Position numbers and translations under genes: made by a program. A model generated the notes under the pieces. It was not told the DNA's origin. It saw only the letters and a program-made list of their open reading frames with translations, and did no database searches. Shown piece after piece: positions 35,901-48,637 of a DNA stretch of 64,000 bases. The stretch's first letter is position 1. The number at the start of each line of letters is the position of its first letter. Origin of the DNA: Rallus limicola (Eukaryota > Chordata > Aves > Gruiformes > Rallidae). The stretch is from positions 33,024,991 to 33,088,990 of the forward strand of contig JAKCOZ010000007.1 of NCBI GenBank assembly GCA_022605955.1, written 5' to 3'.

Positions 35901-38900
35901 AGTCTACTGAATAGTCGCAAGCTCTTTATTCTTTAGTCTGGCTCTGTGTTTGAAGGTTTGCAGTTCTGCAGGAACCAAAAGTCACTCCAACCCTGGTAAG
36001 TCCATGGATGTCTTCTAGTTTCTTCTTGTGGAGGTGGCAGGAGGTTGGGTGGCAGAGTGAAAAGAAAGTTAAGGTGAAATCTTCCAAGACTTGCATTTCC
36101 TACAAAAAACTCCTTCTACTGCCCAAAGTTTGATTTCACTTCAGTTTCTTTCAGCTTGATGCAGCAGTTACTGAAGCAAGGAGTGAAAGGCACAGTTTGG
36201 TTGGAAATGCAGCCATTCAGGGCATCAGAGATGTAACACTGACAGACAGGGTTATCCCTGAATCAGATATGTTTGCATTTTGGTAGAAGTTCTGGTAAGT
36301 CTGTTGTGAGAATACCATAAGGTGAAAGTCAAGCATCAGTTGTTTTCAATATGGTGTTTTTCTAGAGTACTGTTGCCACATAGTCTCTAGCTCATAAGCT
36401 TCAGGGAGGTTTTGTTGGTTTATTTTTTCTTTTTCAAGATTGCAATTAGAAAATCAAATAATCTTTCATGACACTTCTTTTTTTTGGGAAAGCCTCCATG
36501 CTACAGGGCTTCCAGCATTCGCATAAAAGACCTGCTAGCTCGGTGGCAAGTTGATAAAAAAGGGAATCGGATATCTACCTAATCAGGCCACTGAAGCTAC
36601 CTAATGTTCTGAAGACTACTTTTCCAAAACTACCTGATCCAAACTTTGGTGTAAACAGAAAAACTGTTTCTAGATTCTGTTGGACACAGTCTATAATCGA
36701 TTTTTCTTAATTTCTGCAATTCTTTTTCCCAGAGAGAGAACTGTTAAAAAGCCACAAGAAAAATTATATTTCTGTTCTTTTAAGTATTGTGGTCAGGAAT
36801 TTTCAATAATTTGATGATTTCTCCTCTGTAGTCCCAAACCACTCACCAAGAATGGACCTTTACTAGTTTTCTCAGAGTGAAAAGCTTTGAATAGGTTGGA
36901 TAAACTTCATGTGTGCATCAAGTTGTTGGCACTAAGTAATATTCCTGAGGCCCCGTAATGGACTGTCCCTATGCAGTCCTGTGCCAGACGGTGGGGCTAC
37001 AGACACTGTACAATTAACTGCTGTCATAGGAGCAAACTGTATGTAGGTACTCTTCAAGAACAGGCTACCTGTTTTTCAGCATTATATTTTCTATCACTTT
37101 GCCATTTGTTTCAGCATCTGAAGAATACTCAAATGAATTTTAAGACCACGCTAACCAAAGGTTGGAGTTGTTGAATTCTTTCTTTGCTGCCTTGTGTGCA
37201 GCTCCTGAGAACTCTTCTAGTGTTAAAAGACTGCAATGACATGAAAAATACTCATTGTCCTCTGATCATAATAATTTTCAGGATAGCTATGACTTTCAGA
37301 TCCATAGATCTATTCTCCCACTATCTGATGTTTCTCGTAGATTATTTCTTTTCTTCCTCTTCTTTGGTTTTTTTCTTTTTCATCATATTTTTTTTTCTTT
37401 TAAAAGAGAGTTTTAATTAACTGGCACATTTATATGGTTTTGTGGGTATCAGCAAAGTTTGTGGACTGGAAGAAGTGAACCTGCATGATGAAACAGCTCG
37501 TACTAAGGACCTAATGTCTGTACAATTCACATTTCAGGGTTATTCTACTCTGAACAAGATCTAGTCTGGCCCTGCGGAGCCCTTTGTTGTGCAGTGCCAT
37601 GAGGAATGCTCCTAAAGCACACTTTCCACTTCACTTACATCTGAATGGAATCTGGGTCATGGCCTCTAAGACAGACACATGATGGGAACCAAAGCACAGA
37701 AAGTGGAGATAATGGGAGATTTGCTTCAAAAGTGTGTCCTTGATCCAAACTAAAGCCCCAATGTAGATACATTCTGAGTGATGCACTGGAAGGATTTGGA
37801 AGGGATGAATGAGGTGTCAGGCATTAGACAGCTAATGCCCAGGATGGAACACTGTCTCAAACAGCTTGCATTGCTGGAGGGAACAGACAGAAGTTTTATG
37901 CCCAATGATGCACTATGAGAAGCCACAAGGCATCCTAAATATTCACAGAAATTAAGTCTCTGGTGAACCAAAGATGTTAATCTATTTCCTTCCCCATTCA
38001 ATGTGCAGTCCAAATTAATTTTCCTCTCTAAAAAGTTCTACTACCAAACTGTGGAAAATGCATGGTTACAAAAAGAAGCTCTGTTGGGAGATGCATGTGT
38101 TTCATTTTCAATGAGGTAGGCAAATGTTTTACAGCGTGAGGGTCTAATGCACGGTTGGACAATGTGATTTAATAAAAAATACAGAGTTTCACAGAGGAAG
38201 ACCATTCCAAAATACTAAGTGACACCCACAGCAGCTGCATTCTGCTCTTCAGTCATTTTTTTCCACCATTTTAATGAATGTTTTATGTTATCTTTTCTTG
38301 TTGCCTGATTGTCCCAGCTCCTGTTACTGCACACAAGGGCTGCCTTTCACAACCTGTATCACTCCAGACTGACATAATATACTTATAATTCTGGAAATTC
38401 CAAGGCACATATACACTTCACGGTAACTCCCAGGCAACTAAGCCCTCTTGGAGTTAGTAATTTTACTGTATTTCATTCCACAAAGGAAACTCAACTCCCA
38501 AAGGAAGCAGTAAGCTTTGGCCACCCCTATAGCTGATAACAATCCAAGACTTTCATCACATTTTTTTGACCCATTCTTGGCTTTCAGGAACAACAACAGC
38601 TGCTGAAAGCAATACAATTTTTAGTTGTGCTTCTTTACCTTCCCCCTAGCAAGCATCCTTATGAGAGGCTGAGAGATTAAATAGCCTTGGGGTAAATCAA
38701 TCTCCAACAGCTGTTGCCTCCAGCATTCTTGACTGTCAGTGACTTCATTGAAAACATATGAGTGATCTTTCAACATGTTCACAAGTGGAGAAACGTGTCA
38801 ACTGGGAAATCTCCCTCCCCCCAAACCCATCTTCACAAATGTACATGAATGGTTGAACAGTTTCTCAAAAATCCCAGTGGTTCCACGACATTTCTTTCTT

Positions 38901-41900
38901 TATCTCCTCAGTTTTGTTTGTTAATCTTTTCTTTAATGCAAAGACAGCTATAAAAAGGATGACTATGAGTTATGTTTTGTCAGCTTGAATTTCCCCTTCG
39001 AGGGCCATTTGTTTGGATATGCAAATTAGTTTCCATAATGCAAGAGTCTGGGGCAGAAGTGACTTGATGAGGACTGATGTCAGGAATGTGGACTGAAAAC
39101 CAAATACAGAACTGAAGACCACCACAGGCAGTCCCCGTTTCTCATTAGTATAGGCAGCTTTTTGTTGGTAGCTGCTCTGTGACACCACCACTCCTGAGCA
39201 CTTCAGACACAGATGGCACATGCCCTCTCTATCCCTGTCACCTCCCAGCACTGCTTGCTAGCCTCATGTCTACATAACACCATGTTCAAGACCAAGGCCC
39301 GTAGTGGTGGGAATACCTCCAGCACATGGTCCAAGCCTGTTTCTCTCATGCTAAGGCAGCATGGGCACAGCTGCTCCCACCCTGACAGTGGGGACAGGAG
39401 GGGTCATGGGAGCAGAGCAGCAAGTGAATGGAATGAGGCTCTTTCTTAGCAAGGATGGAAGGTTTGCATAGGTTTGATTTCCTAATCCACTCTGAAATAA
39501 TGGTGCCAGGGGAGTCAACTCCATTTGACTGTACTGCTCTAACCAATCTAACAGCCATGCTAGCAGCTGTATATTTTGTGTGCACCTGAAGCTGTCTCTT
39601 ATCCCATTTATATCTTGAACAAGCTCCATTTTAACTTTATTCCTGTCTATACTATTTAAGGGACTGTTTAAAAAACTTAACTCTATTGATGGCAGAGACC
39701 TGCTTCTGCTTTCAAACTAAATGTATCTGCACACATTTTGCATGCATTTGGTTTTATAACATTATATTTTAGCATAAGTGGCTTCTGTCCCACCCTGATT
39801 TCTGGTGCTGGCTTTTGTACATTATTAACCTTTGGTGCATCAGATATCAGCCTTGCTTTGTCTTGTCTTCTTGTGACAGACTACTTTCAGTAGAGCTGCT
39901 ATAGCAAGTTAGATCTGCAGGCTGGGACTTCTCATGGGGGTGAATCTCTGGCCCAAGAGATAATTTCTTTGAAATTGAACTGCAACCCTAAACTTCCATT
40001 TAAATTGACATCCTGAGAATTCATTCATATTTTTAACTTGCTGGTTTCCTCTATGTGATAAATAATGAAAACCTTCTTAGAACAGCATAAAGTGGACCTG
40101 TTTTACTTCCTGAGGATTTTGAATTTTCAGAAAGACTCTTTCTTGGTTATGGTTTCACTTCTTCCTTTCTTCTGTTGAGGTAGAAGTCACCTTGTTTTAA
40201 ATGCTCCCTTAGGCACTTGCTTTTACTAATGTGCAATAATAGATGCATTTCGCCTTTTGAATTCAAAAGAAAGTAAAGGATCTTTGGCTATGTTCTCACT
40301 TATCCAGCCACATAGCTTGCCATTGACATTCTGTGCCTGAAATCCTGGTTTCGCATCCATCAGCAGTGAAACACTGGTTAGCTCCAATTGAGTGAATATT
40401 TAATACTGCAAGTTTAAGAGATGTGAACACTGCAAGGTAATTATGCCTCTCATAAAAATGACCAGTCCTTTTCTCTAGAATCATAACTCAGTTAAGGATT
40501 TGGAGGATGATTCTCTCTTCTAAAGCACTTTTTATCTCTGTGTCTTAATGCAGCTTGAAAAGCAGACCGGAGCACCACTTCTTACGGAGTCAGGGCGCTG
40601 CAGTGGTCAGTTCTGGAGGGGGCGGGAGGGTGGTGCTGTGTCAACCAGTCCTTCCATAATGTTTGACCAAACTAAACTCCTAGTTGTGCAAACATTTTGC
40701 CCCTTGGAAGTGTTTCTGCTGGAATTTCTGGGTTATCATATAATACAGAAACCTGGTGCAGTGTTTGACAGAGGTATGAAGTGTGCAGAACTCTGGTCTG
40801 TTGGCTGAAGGTTTCCCAGGCTATCATGCTTATCATTCTGCTGCACAGCAGTGAAGTTTGCATGCTGGATAGGAAGTAGATCTGTCAGATGGGGGATTTC
40901 TCTTGAAATCACCTTAATTTTCTACTACAGTGTGATGCTGAGATGAAAAAGTTGACAATCTGATCAATGAGTGAGGCTGTCCTTTTGGAGGAGATTTGAG
41001 GTCTTTTGAAGCACTAATAAGGAAGGGTCAGCTGTACTAATTTACTCTTTCAGTCCACAAAACTGCCCAAGCACCTCCTTTATGGGCTTCTAAAGTACCA
41101 TGAATGCTGAATAGAAATTGCTCAGGAACTGTTTTGACATCTTGACTGAGAAAATCATAAATAAAGTGCAAACTTCTATGAACAGATATCTTATGCCACG
41201 GGGCAGAAGAATTATACTGACTAAATGATGGAGCAGAAGGAAAGGATAATTTTGTGCATTGATATAATATGACTGTGGTGAAATTTTGCAGCAAACAGTA
41301 TTTATTATACATAGGACTTTTCTTGATTCCTCTGCAGCCAAAGCACTGTCATCCTGGACCATAAGATACCTCTTACATGGTATCACAATTACTGAGTGAA
41401 TTGAAATAGAGAGTGGAATTGCCTGGCTTGAGGTCATGCTGCTGATCAGTGGATGTCAGAGTTATTTATAAGAAGCACAATAAACTGCTCATTATATTCC
41501 CACTAACACAAAGAGCTTCAAAGAGACTTAGAGCTTGTGAGTTGTGCTCTCTTCATTCTGTGAAGCCAAGGGCTTGAAAATTTTGTACCTAGGATATAAA
41601 TTTACTTTGGTTATTATTGTGGGAACAGGAAGAGACCTCTACAAACCATAGAAAATAGCAAGGGTTTCCTACACTGGAGATTTAAATTTTTGTATTTGAC
41701 ACCAATTAAAAAGCAAAGGTGAAGTCTTTGTGGAAAAGAGATATCTTACCTCCATGGTTCAAATGAACTGTCCGCAGTATATCAGCAAACAGTGCTCTTC
41801 CCAGGTACTTTCATGAATGTCAAGGTGACAGTGTCTTTCATCCAATTAATCCCACAACTCCCATTTGACTGTGCTCCTACTCAAAAGACCTTAGACCAGC

Positions 41901-43325
41901 AGGCCAGATTTCTTATAGTAATTAGCCTTTAACCCTCCCAATCTTTGCTTTTTCAATTGCTACTGACTCTGTGTCAGACAGGAGTTTTATGCTTCTCTTA
42001 AAGCCTATTTCACAATGGCTTTGGCTTGACCTTTGGAGTATGTGCATTTATAAGGAAATTGTTTGAAAGAGACATTTTAACCGCTGTTTAAGAAAGCAAG
42101 TGCTGGGACTCCCCTAGAAAGGTACCACAATGCTTGCCTACATCTCCAGATGCAGTTTTGTCCTCCTGACTACTTTTTATTTTGTTCTTTTCTTTCTGAA
42201 GTATAGACAAATATAAATCCGCTAACAATTGTTATAATCAGTCTTTATATACTAGAAGAAAATATCAGTCAAATTGCAAGTACAAGAGAGAACATAATGT
42301 TGTTCTCAACTGGTTCATTGGCTAATCATTCCTGTGCCTATGTTGTAGATAAATTTGTGTATATAGAGAACATTCTTCTATATTAAACAGAATCAGAACA
42401 ATTTAGCTATGTATCCTGCACACTCCATCAATAATGGTTTCCTGTGGTTATCAACAGACAGTAGCAGAAATGAACCTGTGGAAATGCATTGGCTTTCTAA
42501 AGGCTGTGGTCAGCAGGATAATGAAATTCCAGATGACCATCAGTTTCCAAACTGGATAAAAATCTTCACTCAGAAACCACAGTGGCATTTAGGTCTCCTG
42601 GATACAAAAGCAGCCTTTTAGCAAGAGATTTAGTTTGGTATTTCAACCATAAAGAAGCCCAGTTTGAATAAATTCCAGAATTATGAGCTAGCTTTTAGAT
42701 TTTTATTCTATTTGTAAGAGTCTTCTCCTGCTATAGATGCAGTTCTGAAGGCTGCTGATGAAAGTTTCTGAGATGGTTTCTGGGACTGTCTCACTTTCCC
42801 ATATTTTCTCTACGTTTTCCTAAGTGAGGCAGATAAGCATCCAAACAAAAGGAGGCGTGTAAGAGCAGAGGGTTTTACACTCATGGAGCTTATATGTAAT
42901 GTTCAAATAAGATTTTTAAACCAATGCAAATTTCATCATATCTGAATTCAGCCTCAGCAGAAATACCCACAAGTGATACAGGGGCTCTTGTAGAAAGACC
43001 CTGGAACTGCTGGTCTGTTATCAGATGTCCAAAAGAGATGGTAGGATACCTAAAGGCAACAGTGCCAAGCACAGGGGAGCAAGACCCTGACACACATTGG
43101 GGGTACACTTGCATAAGTGTCCTTATGTCTTGATGCATAATCCTTTATGTTGTTTTTGTTTCAGAGCTGGTTATGAAATTGGTACAGCAAGGAATCTGTG
43201 TGGTTCAAGGTCACTGATAAACTCCAGTGGGGAGATGTAGGTCCTGCTTAAATGAACTTATAGAAGCATTTGTTGTCCTAAGGTTCATAACCAGGTACTC
43301 TTCTGTCCTTGAAGTACTTCCCTAG
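35901..43325. other. Long unique region, no gene seen
   Basis: About 7.4 kb without a recognisable gene or repeat. Frames reach at most 115 codons. A T-rich stretch lies around 37365-37405, and an octamer-like ATGCAAAT at 39019-39026. No CpG island was seen. Confidence 0.55.
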
Positions 43326-43330
43326 AGTAG
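43326..43330. repeat. Left target-site duplication of the solo LTR
   Basis: AGTAG immediately precedes the LTR and is repeated exactly at 44018-44022. A 5-bp duplication is typical of ERVL-type integrations. Confidence 0.75.
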
Positions 43331-43431
43331 TCTTGTGGTTTAACCCCAGCTGTGGGCCGAGATCCACGCAGCTGCCTGCTCCTTAAAGTAAAAGAGCAGG
43401 GGAAGAGGGAAAAGGGTGTGTGTGTGTGTGT

Positions 43432-43462
<31 letters not shown>

Positions 43463-44017
43463 AAACAAGGGAAGGGAAAAGGAAGGGGCAAATAACTCCA
43501 AAACCAAGAAACTAAGAGGCCCGTGGGTTGGGATAAGGATAGTTTACTAAGATAACAGAAAGATAAAATATAACAATGCTAACAGGACTTTAGAGCAAAA
43601 GAATATGAAACTATTGATACACAATGCAGTTTCTCACCGAACCACACAACTCAGGCCGCACCACCCAGAGCTGTCCCGGAACCCGACCGTCCCCCAAGAC
43701 CCTCGCGTCCCGCAACTGCTCGCGTCCCGGCCCCAGAACCGCCCCTCTTCTTCCTCCCAACAGCCCCCTGTTATCCTGGGCAGGACATAATTGGCATGGA
43801 ATACTCTCTTTGGCCCATCTGGGTCACCTGTCCTGGCTTCACCCCTCCTTTCTCATGAATAGAGAAATATGAAGAAGCTGAGAAAGTCCTTGACTGGCTG
43901 ACTGCAACTAAAAACATCAGGGTGTTATCAGCACTGCTTTCATTTTAACTCCCAAACACAGCATTTCCATCCGCTGCTACAAATGAAGTTAACTCTATCC
44001 TGACTGAAACCAGGACA
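43331..44017 (-). mobile_element. Solo LTR of an avian endogenous retrovirus
   Basis: A 687-bp LTR in reverse orientation. On its own sense (minus) strand it starts TGTCCTGGTTTCAG and ends with GGGGTTAAACCACAAGA, matching the TG...CA-type termini of a familiar bird LTR, with the last CA changed to GA. The plus strand shows other landmarks of that family: aaccccagc near the left end, ccgtgggttgggataaggat, the GC-rich middle, ggcatggaatactctctttg, acctgtcctggcttcacccc and ctgactgaaaccaggaca. A perfect 5-bp target duplication flanks it. No gag, pol or env sequence is present, so the provirus was probably lost by LTR-LTR recombination. The ERVL assignment is inferred from the 5-bp duplication and the remembered family. 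Confidence 0.9.
43416..43462 (+). repeat. (TG)n microsatellite inside the LTR
   Basis: Forty-seven bases of GT/TG dinucleotide with one C interruption. It interrupts the LTR between its 3' terminal block and the ccgtgggttggg block. It is probably a local expansion after insertion and could be polymorphic. Confidence 0.95.
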
Positions 44018-44022
44018 AGTAG
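44018..44022. repeat. Right target-site duplication of the solo LTR
   Basis: AGTAG directly follows the LTR terminus and is identical to 43326-43330. Confidence 0.75.
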
Positions 44023-44149
44023 GTAGGATAATTTGGGAGGACAAGGAGAAAGATCAATGAGTTTTGGTACTAAAATATTACAGGCCAAGCCTTCTCAGAT
44101 AGAAGATAACCAGAAACCCCCAGTAATGGGGTCGTTGGATCAGAGGAAA

Positions 44150-44620
44150 ATTCAGATCAGATGAGCCCTCTGAAGGTCATCTAGACTAATCTGCTTAGAG
44201 CAGGGCCAGCTGCAAGGTCAGGTGGAGTTTCTAAGGGCTTTATCTCACCTGTGCCTGAAAACCTCCAAAAGGCTACACAGCCTTGCTAGGCAACTTGTTC
44301 TCCTGCTTTACTGTTCTTAACATGGAAGTTTTTTTTCCTTATACCTTGTATGAACTTTCCCCATTTCACACTATCCCTGTTGTCTCTTGCATTTCCACCA
44401 CGAACTGCTGTGAAGAGTCTAGCTTTGTTTTATCAATGACTTCCCAGTAACCACTGGAAAGCTGCTATTAGATCCTCCTGGTATCTCCTTTCCCCCAGGC
44501 TGAGCAAGCTTCTTCTCATAGGTCACACCCTCCACCTAGTGACCATCTAAATTCTTCTAAAATCCTGAGTCCTGCTCATAGCTGTGTCCTGGCCGTGGAT
44601 CTGCTCCATACCACATCATT
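44150..44620 (-). mobile_element. CR1 LINE, diverged, minus strand
   Basis: The plus strand reads gaaggtcatctagactaatc, tgcttagagcaggg, a diverged gaaaacctcc block, caacttgttctcctgcttta, cactatccctgttgtctctt, gctgctattagatcctcctg, ccaggctgagcaagcttctt, then a remnant of the gctccataccacat block. The order matches a reversed CR1 3' region of an older subfamily with a tgctcagagcaggg motif. Many substitutions; the tail repeat is lost. Confidence 0.85.
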
Positions 44621-46984
44621 TCTTTTATCCAAGCCAGTAGAATTGTAGCAGTAGCTGTAGGTGACTGCATAAAGATGTGGTTTTTTTCTCCCCAGACAAT
44701 CTGTAACTGCAGTTAGATACTAATTCTGACATGGCAGCCATTTTAATCCTGAAAAATCAGATCTGATTTCAAAGCAGAGACATAGCAAAAGGAAAAGTCA
44801 TGTACAAAGCCACTGTTGCGACTATGCATTTGTCCATGGAGTCTTTAGGTTGCAGTCAACTGTAGCCATTAGTCATTTAGCAAATTGGTTGGCACTTTGT
44901 CCTGAATGGCAGATAAGCTTACCTCAGCAGTATAATAAATAAAAACAGTTCTTTCTAACTACTACTACTACCACTCACAGAAAAGTTCAGAATGATCTGC
45001 ACAGTCCTGGAAGTTAATTCACTCCCTGAAGTGTTTGAAATGGAGCTGGGCAAAACCTATACTGTGTTTTGCAAAGGCAATGCTGAAATTAAGCTACTGA
45101 GAAATGGTGGTAAGCAAGAAGTAAATTAAGTCCTATAACTGTAGATAAGTCTTTAGCATCGGTCTTTTTGAAAACTTCAAAGGCCACTCATTTTCTTAGC
45201 TAGTATGATTACTTTTAATGACACAAGTTTCAAAGTAACAATAAAATAATATATTCCAGTGTTTCTAATGACTTTTTCTTTTAAGTCCAGTGAAAAATGT
45301 GTATAAGAAACATTTAATTTGCTCAGAAGTACAGATGTTGTTTTTGAGTTCCATTTGTCTCCATTAGTACCATTTAAGACTTCTGCTGTGTACCATTAGA
45401 TGCATTTTTTTCCCCTAATACGTAAGTTCTTCTGAGTTTGGTGTTGTACATCTGATAAAATGCATGAAATGCACTTGTCCCAGATAAATTTATTATTGCA
45501 AAACTTGCTTTTGCATAATACTCAAATTTCCAAATGTATATTCCTGAATACTTAGAGTGAAGATGAGGCTAATATATTTTCGGAAAGCTCGCTTTCTTCT
45601 TTTATCTTTTTTTTTTCTCCTGTGAGTGTCGTATTTCTCCTCCTACTGTGGGGCAAGAGAAGGGGAACAAATGAGGCAGTGTCTCAAACTGAAAATCTTT
45701 CCTGTAAATAAGTTTCTCTCTATTCTTTGTTTCACCACTAATGGAATTTATTGGAATTATTTACGAGGTGCCTAGTTCACCTCAATATAACCACAGACAT
45801 TATTTAGACAGCAACATAATTGTGAATAGAATTTTCAGAGAAGTAAAGGTCACTGTCTCTAGGAAAGAGCTTCTCACCTAAACTAAGACATGAAAAGGGA
45901 AGTTATCAGCCTTCAGCCATTCTGTAAGTGATTAGAAAAGTGAAGCCATATGGACAGACACTCACAACTCCCGCCTCTGCTCTCAAAGGAAAAAACTGGG
46001 GGAAGGAAGTACACAGTGCATAGCAAATTGCAATAACTGGAGAGTGAAGATGCTGTGGCATGGTGAGGCGGGGGGGCAATTTAGCTTTTTGGCAACTGGT
46101 AGAATTTGTGTCATTGCAGCCTAGATAAGCCTCAACTGGTGAACCCTGCTGCTAGTTCAGGGCAAGCCAGCTTTCCTTGCTTCTGAGCTGGGTGCTAGAA
46201 ACCCAAGCTAAACCCCAGTTTGCTGTAGCTCCTCTGCTGTGGGTAAGCAAGCTGCTCTGTTTGCCCAGAGCCTCTTATAAGCAGCAGTTCAGAAAGAAAT
46301 GCATGCCAATCTATTTCTCTTTTAGCTGGCACATCTTTCCAAAGACTACTCAGATCAACATCATCACTTCCAGGAAGTTTATTTTCTTTCCTGAATAATT
46401 GTTCATGCCTAGACTGTGCATAATGTGCTTTATAGTTACTAGCTTATGAATCAATACAATCAGGATTTCAAGGCCAAAAACTTTCCTGATTTGCAAACAA
46501 CACAATCTCATTAAAGCCAATGAATTTCCATGGGAAATCTATCAGGAGCAGTTTTGGCCCTGAGTCCTTATATTAAGTAGAAAGCAGAGCCTAGAGCCAT
46601 GCCTCTTGGCAGAGTCTGGCACTCCATCAAAGAGACAGACAATTAGAAAATGATCAATATTCACGAACCACAAGAAGCCAAAAAATCTTTTCACTGACCT
46701 TATTGGGGCAGACTGACAGTTCCAGTGGTCAGGATGATTGTGCTGGGGGCCACCTCCTGTTAACTTGTCAGAGGCAGATCCTTCTCAGGAGGATGGCTGT
46801 GAGTTTACTTATGGCAGAAGGGGCAGGGAAGAGCTGGGTGCTGTGACAGAGGGCATTATGGGATGTTGTCCACGATCAAAAAGGCTTTTCTATTATGTGG
46901 CCCATAAGGTGGTTCCTTCTGTTGAAGCATCTTCTTTTGTGAGTGTGTGGCTCTGTTTATCCAATAATTAAAAGGCTCCATATA
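44621..46984. other. Unique AT-rich sequence, no gene seen
   Basis: No frame over 77 codons falls mainly here and none is recognisable. There is a T-run near 45608, and nothing else of note. Confidence 0.55.
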
Positions 46985-47483
46985 TAGAATCACAGAATCA
47001 CTGAATATCCTGAGTTGGTAGGGACCCACAAGGATCATCCAGTCCAGCTCCTGGCTCCACACAGGGCCAGCCAAATCAGAGCATGTGGCTGAGTGCATCA
47101 TCCAGATGCTTCTTGCCCTCAGCCCAGCTCAAGGCTATGACCCCTCCCGTGGGGAGCCTGGTCCAGTGTCTGACCATCCTTTCAGTAGAGAACCTCTTCC
47201 TAATATCCAACCTAAAACTCCCCTGTTGAACTTTAGGTTCAACAGGGGAGTTTTAGGTTCCCTCAGGTTCTATCACTGGTCACCAAAGAGAGGAGATCAG
47301 CACCTGTCCCTTTGCTCCCCCTGTTCAGGAAGCCACAGACTGTGATGAGGTCTCCCCTCAGTCTCCTTTTCTCCAGCCTGAAAAATACAAGGGATTTCAG
47401 CTTCTCGTCATAAAGCTTCTCCTTCAAACCCTTCCCCATCCTCGTTACCTTCCTCTGGACATTCTCCGATAGTTTTGTGTCCC
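46985..47483 (-). mobile_element. CR1 LINE, minus strand, carrying a perfect hairpin
   Basis: The plus strand starts with agaatcacagaatcactgaa tail units, then tatcctgagttggtagggac, ggctccacacagggccagcc, tgcatcatccagatgcttct, cttcctaatatccaacctaa, gttctatcactggtcaccaa, gatgaggtctcccctcagtc and ccttcctctggacattctcc. It is the same subtype as 5436-5690 and 35691-35900, and about 500 bp long. A 51-bp hairpin at 47209-47259 replaces the expected sequence just before the tctatcactgg block. Confidence 0.94.
47209..47259. repeat. Perfect 23-bp inverted repeat with 5-nt loop
   Basis: The left arm 47209-47231 (beginning aacctaaaactcccctg) and right arm 47237-47259 (ending caggggagttttaggtt) are exact reverse complements, separated by tttag. 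The left arm is normal CR1 sequence; the right arm has no counterpart at this place in other CR1 copies. Confidence 0.97.
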
Positions 47484-48391
47484 TATGTAATTATGCATAC
47501 AGACAGCATATGTGCGTGGACACATACACAGATACATATATGTAGGTAAATTAATTTTATAGAAAGGCCATTAAAAATAAGGTTTCCTACAACTTTATTA
47601 TAAATCTTTTTTTTTAGCCACTATGACTACGATATGTGATGTCTGATATATGATCTACAATATAGTGCAGACTACACCCTATAGGAGATTTAGGCATTGC
47701 ATCACTTGTGATGTGCACTTGCGATTAGTGCATATGCATAGGTTATGACTTCTGGACTACAGAGTTTGCTCCATGGGTTTGTATATGCATTTTACACTGA
47801 ATATTGCACTGACAAAAAAAGCATGAATAACCACTAAAAGAAGATTGGAACTTAGGACTCCTCTGTCAAGTAAGTGATCTCATATGGCTGTGGAGTCAGG
47901 CTTATTTCTGCTTCCTTTACCTCACCCAAGAGTCTTGAATTCTCTTCCATGCTGTAGTCCAGCTTCAACTGGAAGCATGAATAATATTTCAGCTTCAAAA
48001 TAACCTCTAGCAGAAAGGCTGAAGGATCTGCTGTCCTCACAAAAACTATGCCATAAAAACTAGGGTGAGAAGCAGTTCTTCCCTTGTGGGACAGACTTAG
48101 TCTTGAAGCAGGGACCAAAATACACAGCTCTAGCACAACCAAGGTCCTTCTGGACTCCAGGGTTCCATCAACATGAGTCTGTGAAGGAAAACCAAATCAT
48201 GTACCCAGGAACTGGGAACTGATTCTCTGCTCTGGTCCCATGCGTGTTTTAGATGCAACTACTCTCTGTTCTGGAGCTTGTAAGATTTGGCACAAGGCCT
48301 CTTATGTGCTATTTGGCCTCAACAATACAGAGATATTGGAATATTTAATTATATGTTCATCTAATTTTGATGTTGAAGATGGACAGGCTGT
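47484..48391. other. Unique AT-rich sequence, no gene seen
   Basis: An AT-rich patch with CATATG/ATATGTG words lies at about 47490-47800. No recognisable coding sequence. Confidence 0.55.
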
Positions 48392-48637
48392 AAGCTAGAG
48401 CATAGGAAGTTCCGCACCAACATGCGGAAGAACTTTTTCACAGTGAGGGTGACGGAGCAGTGGAATAGGCTGCCCAGGGAGGTGGTGGAGTCTCCTTCTC
48501 TGGAGATATTCAAGTCTCGTCTGGACGCCTATCTATGTAGTATGAGATAGGGAGCCTGCTTTGGCAGGGGGGTTGGACCCGATGATCTCTTGAGGTCCCT
48601 TCCAACCCCTAAGATTCTGTGATTCTGTGATTCTGTG
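48392..48637 (+). mobile_element. CR1 LINE 3' end, plus strand
   Basis: A 246-bp 5'-truncated copy: cataggaagttccgcaccaa, catgcggaagaactttttca, gagcagtggaataggctgcc, ggaggtggtggagtctcctt, ctctggagatattcaagtct, ggttggacccgatgatctct and gaggtcccttccaaccccta, then three clean ATTCTGTG-type tail units. The intact tail and few visible substitutions suggest a moderately young insertion of a subtype different from the other copies here. Confidence 0.95.
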
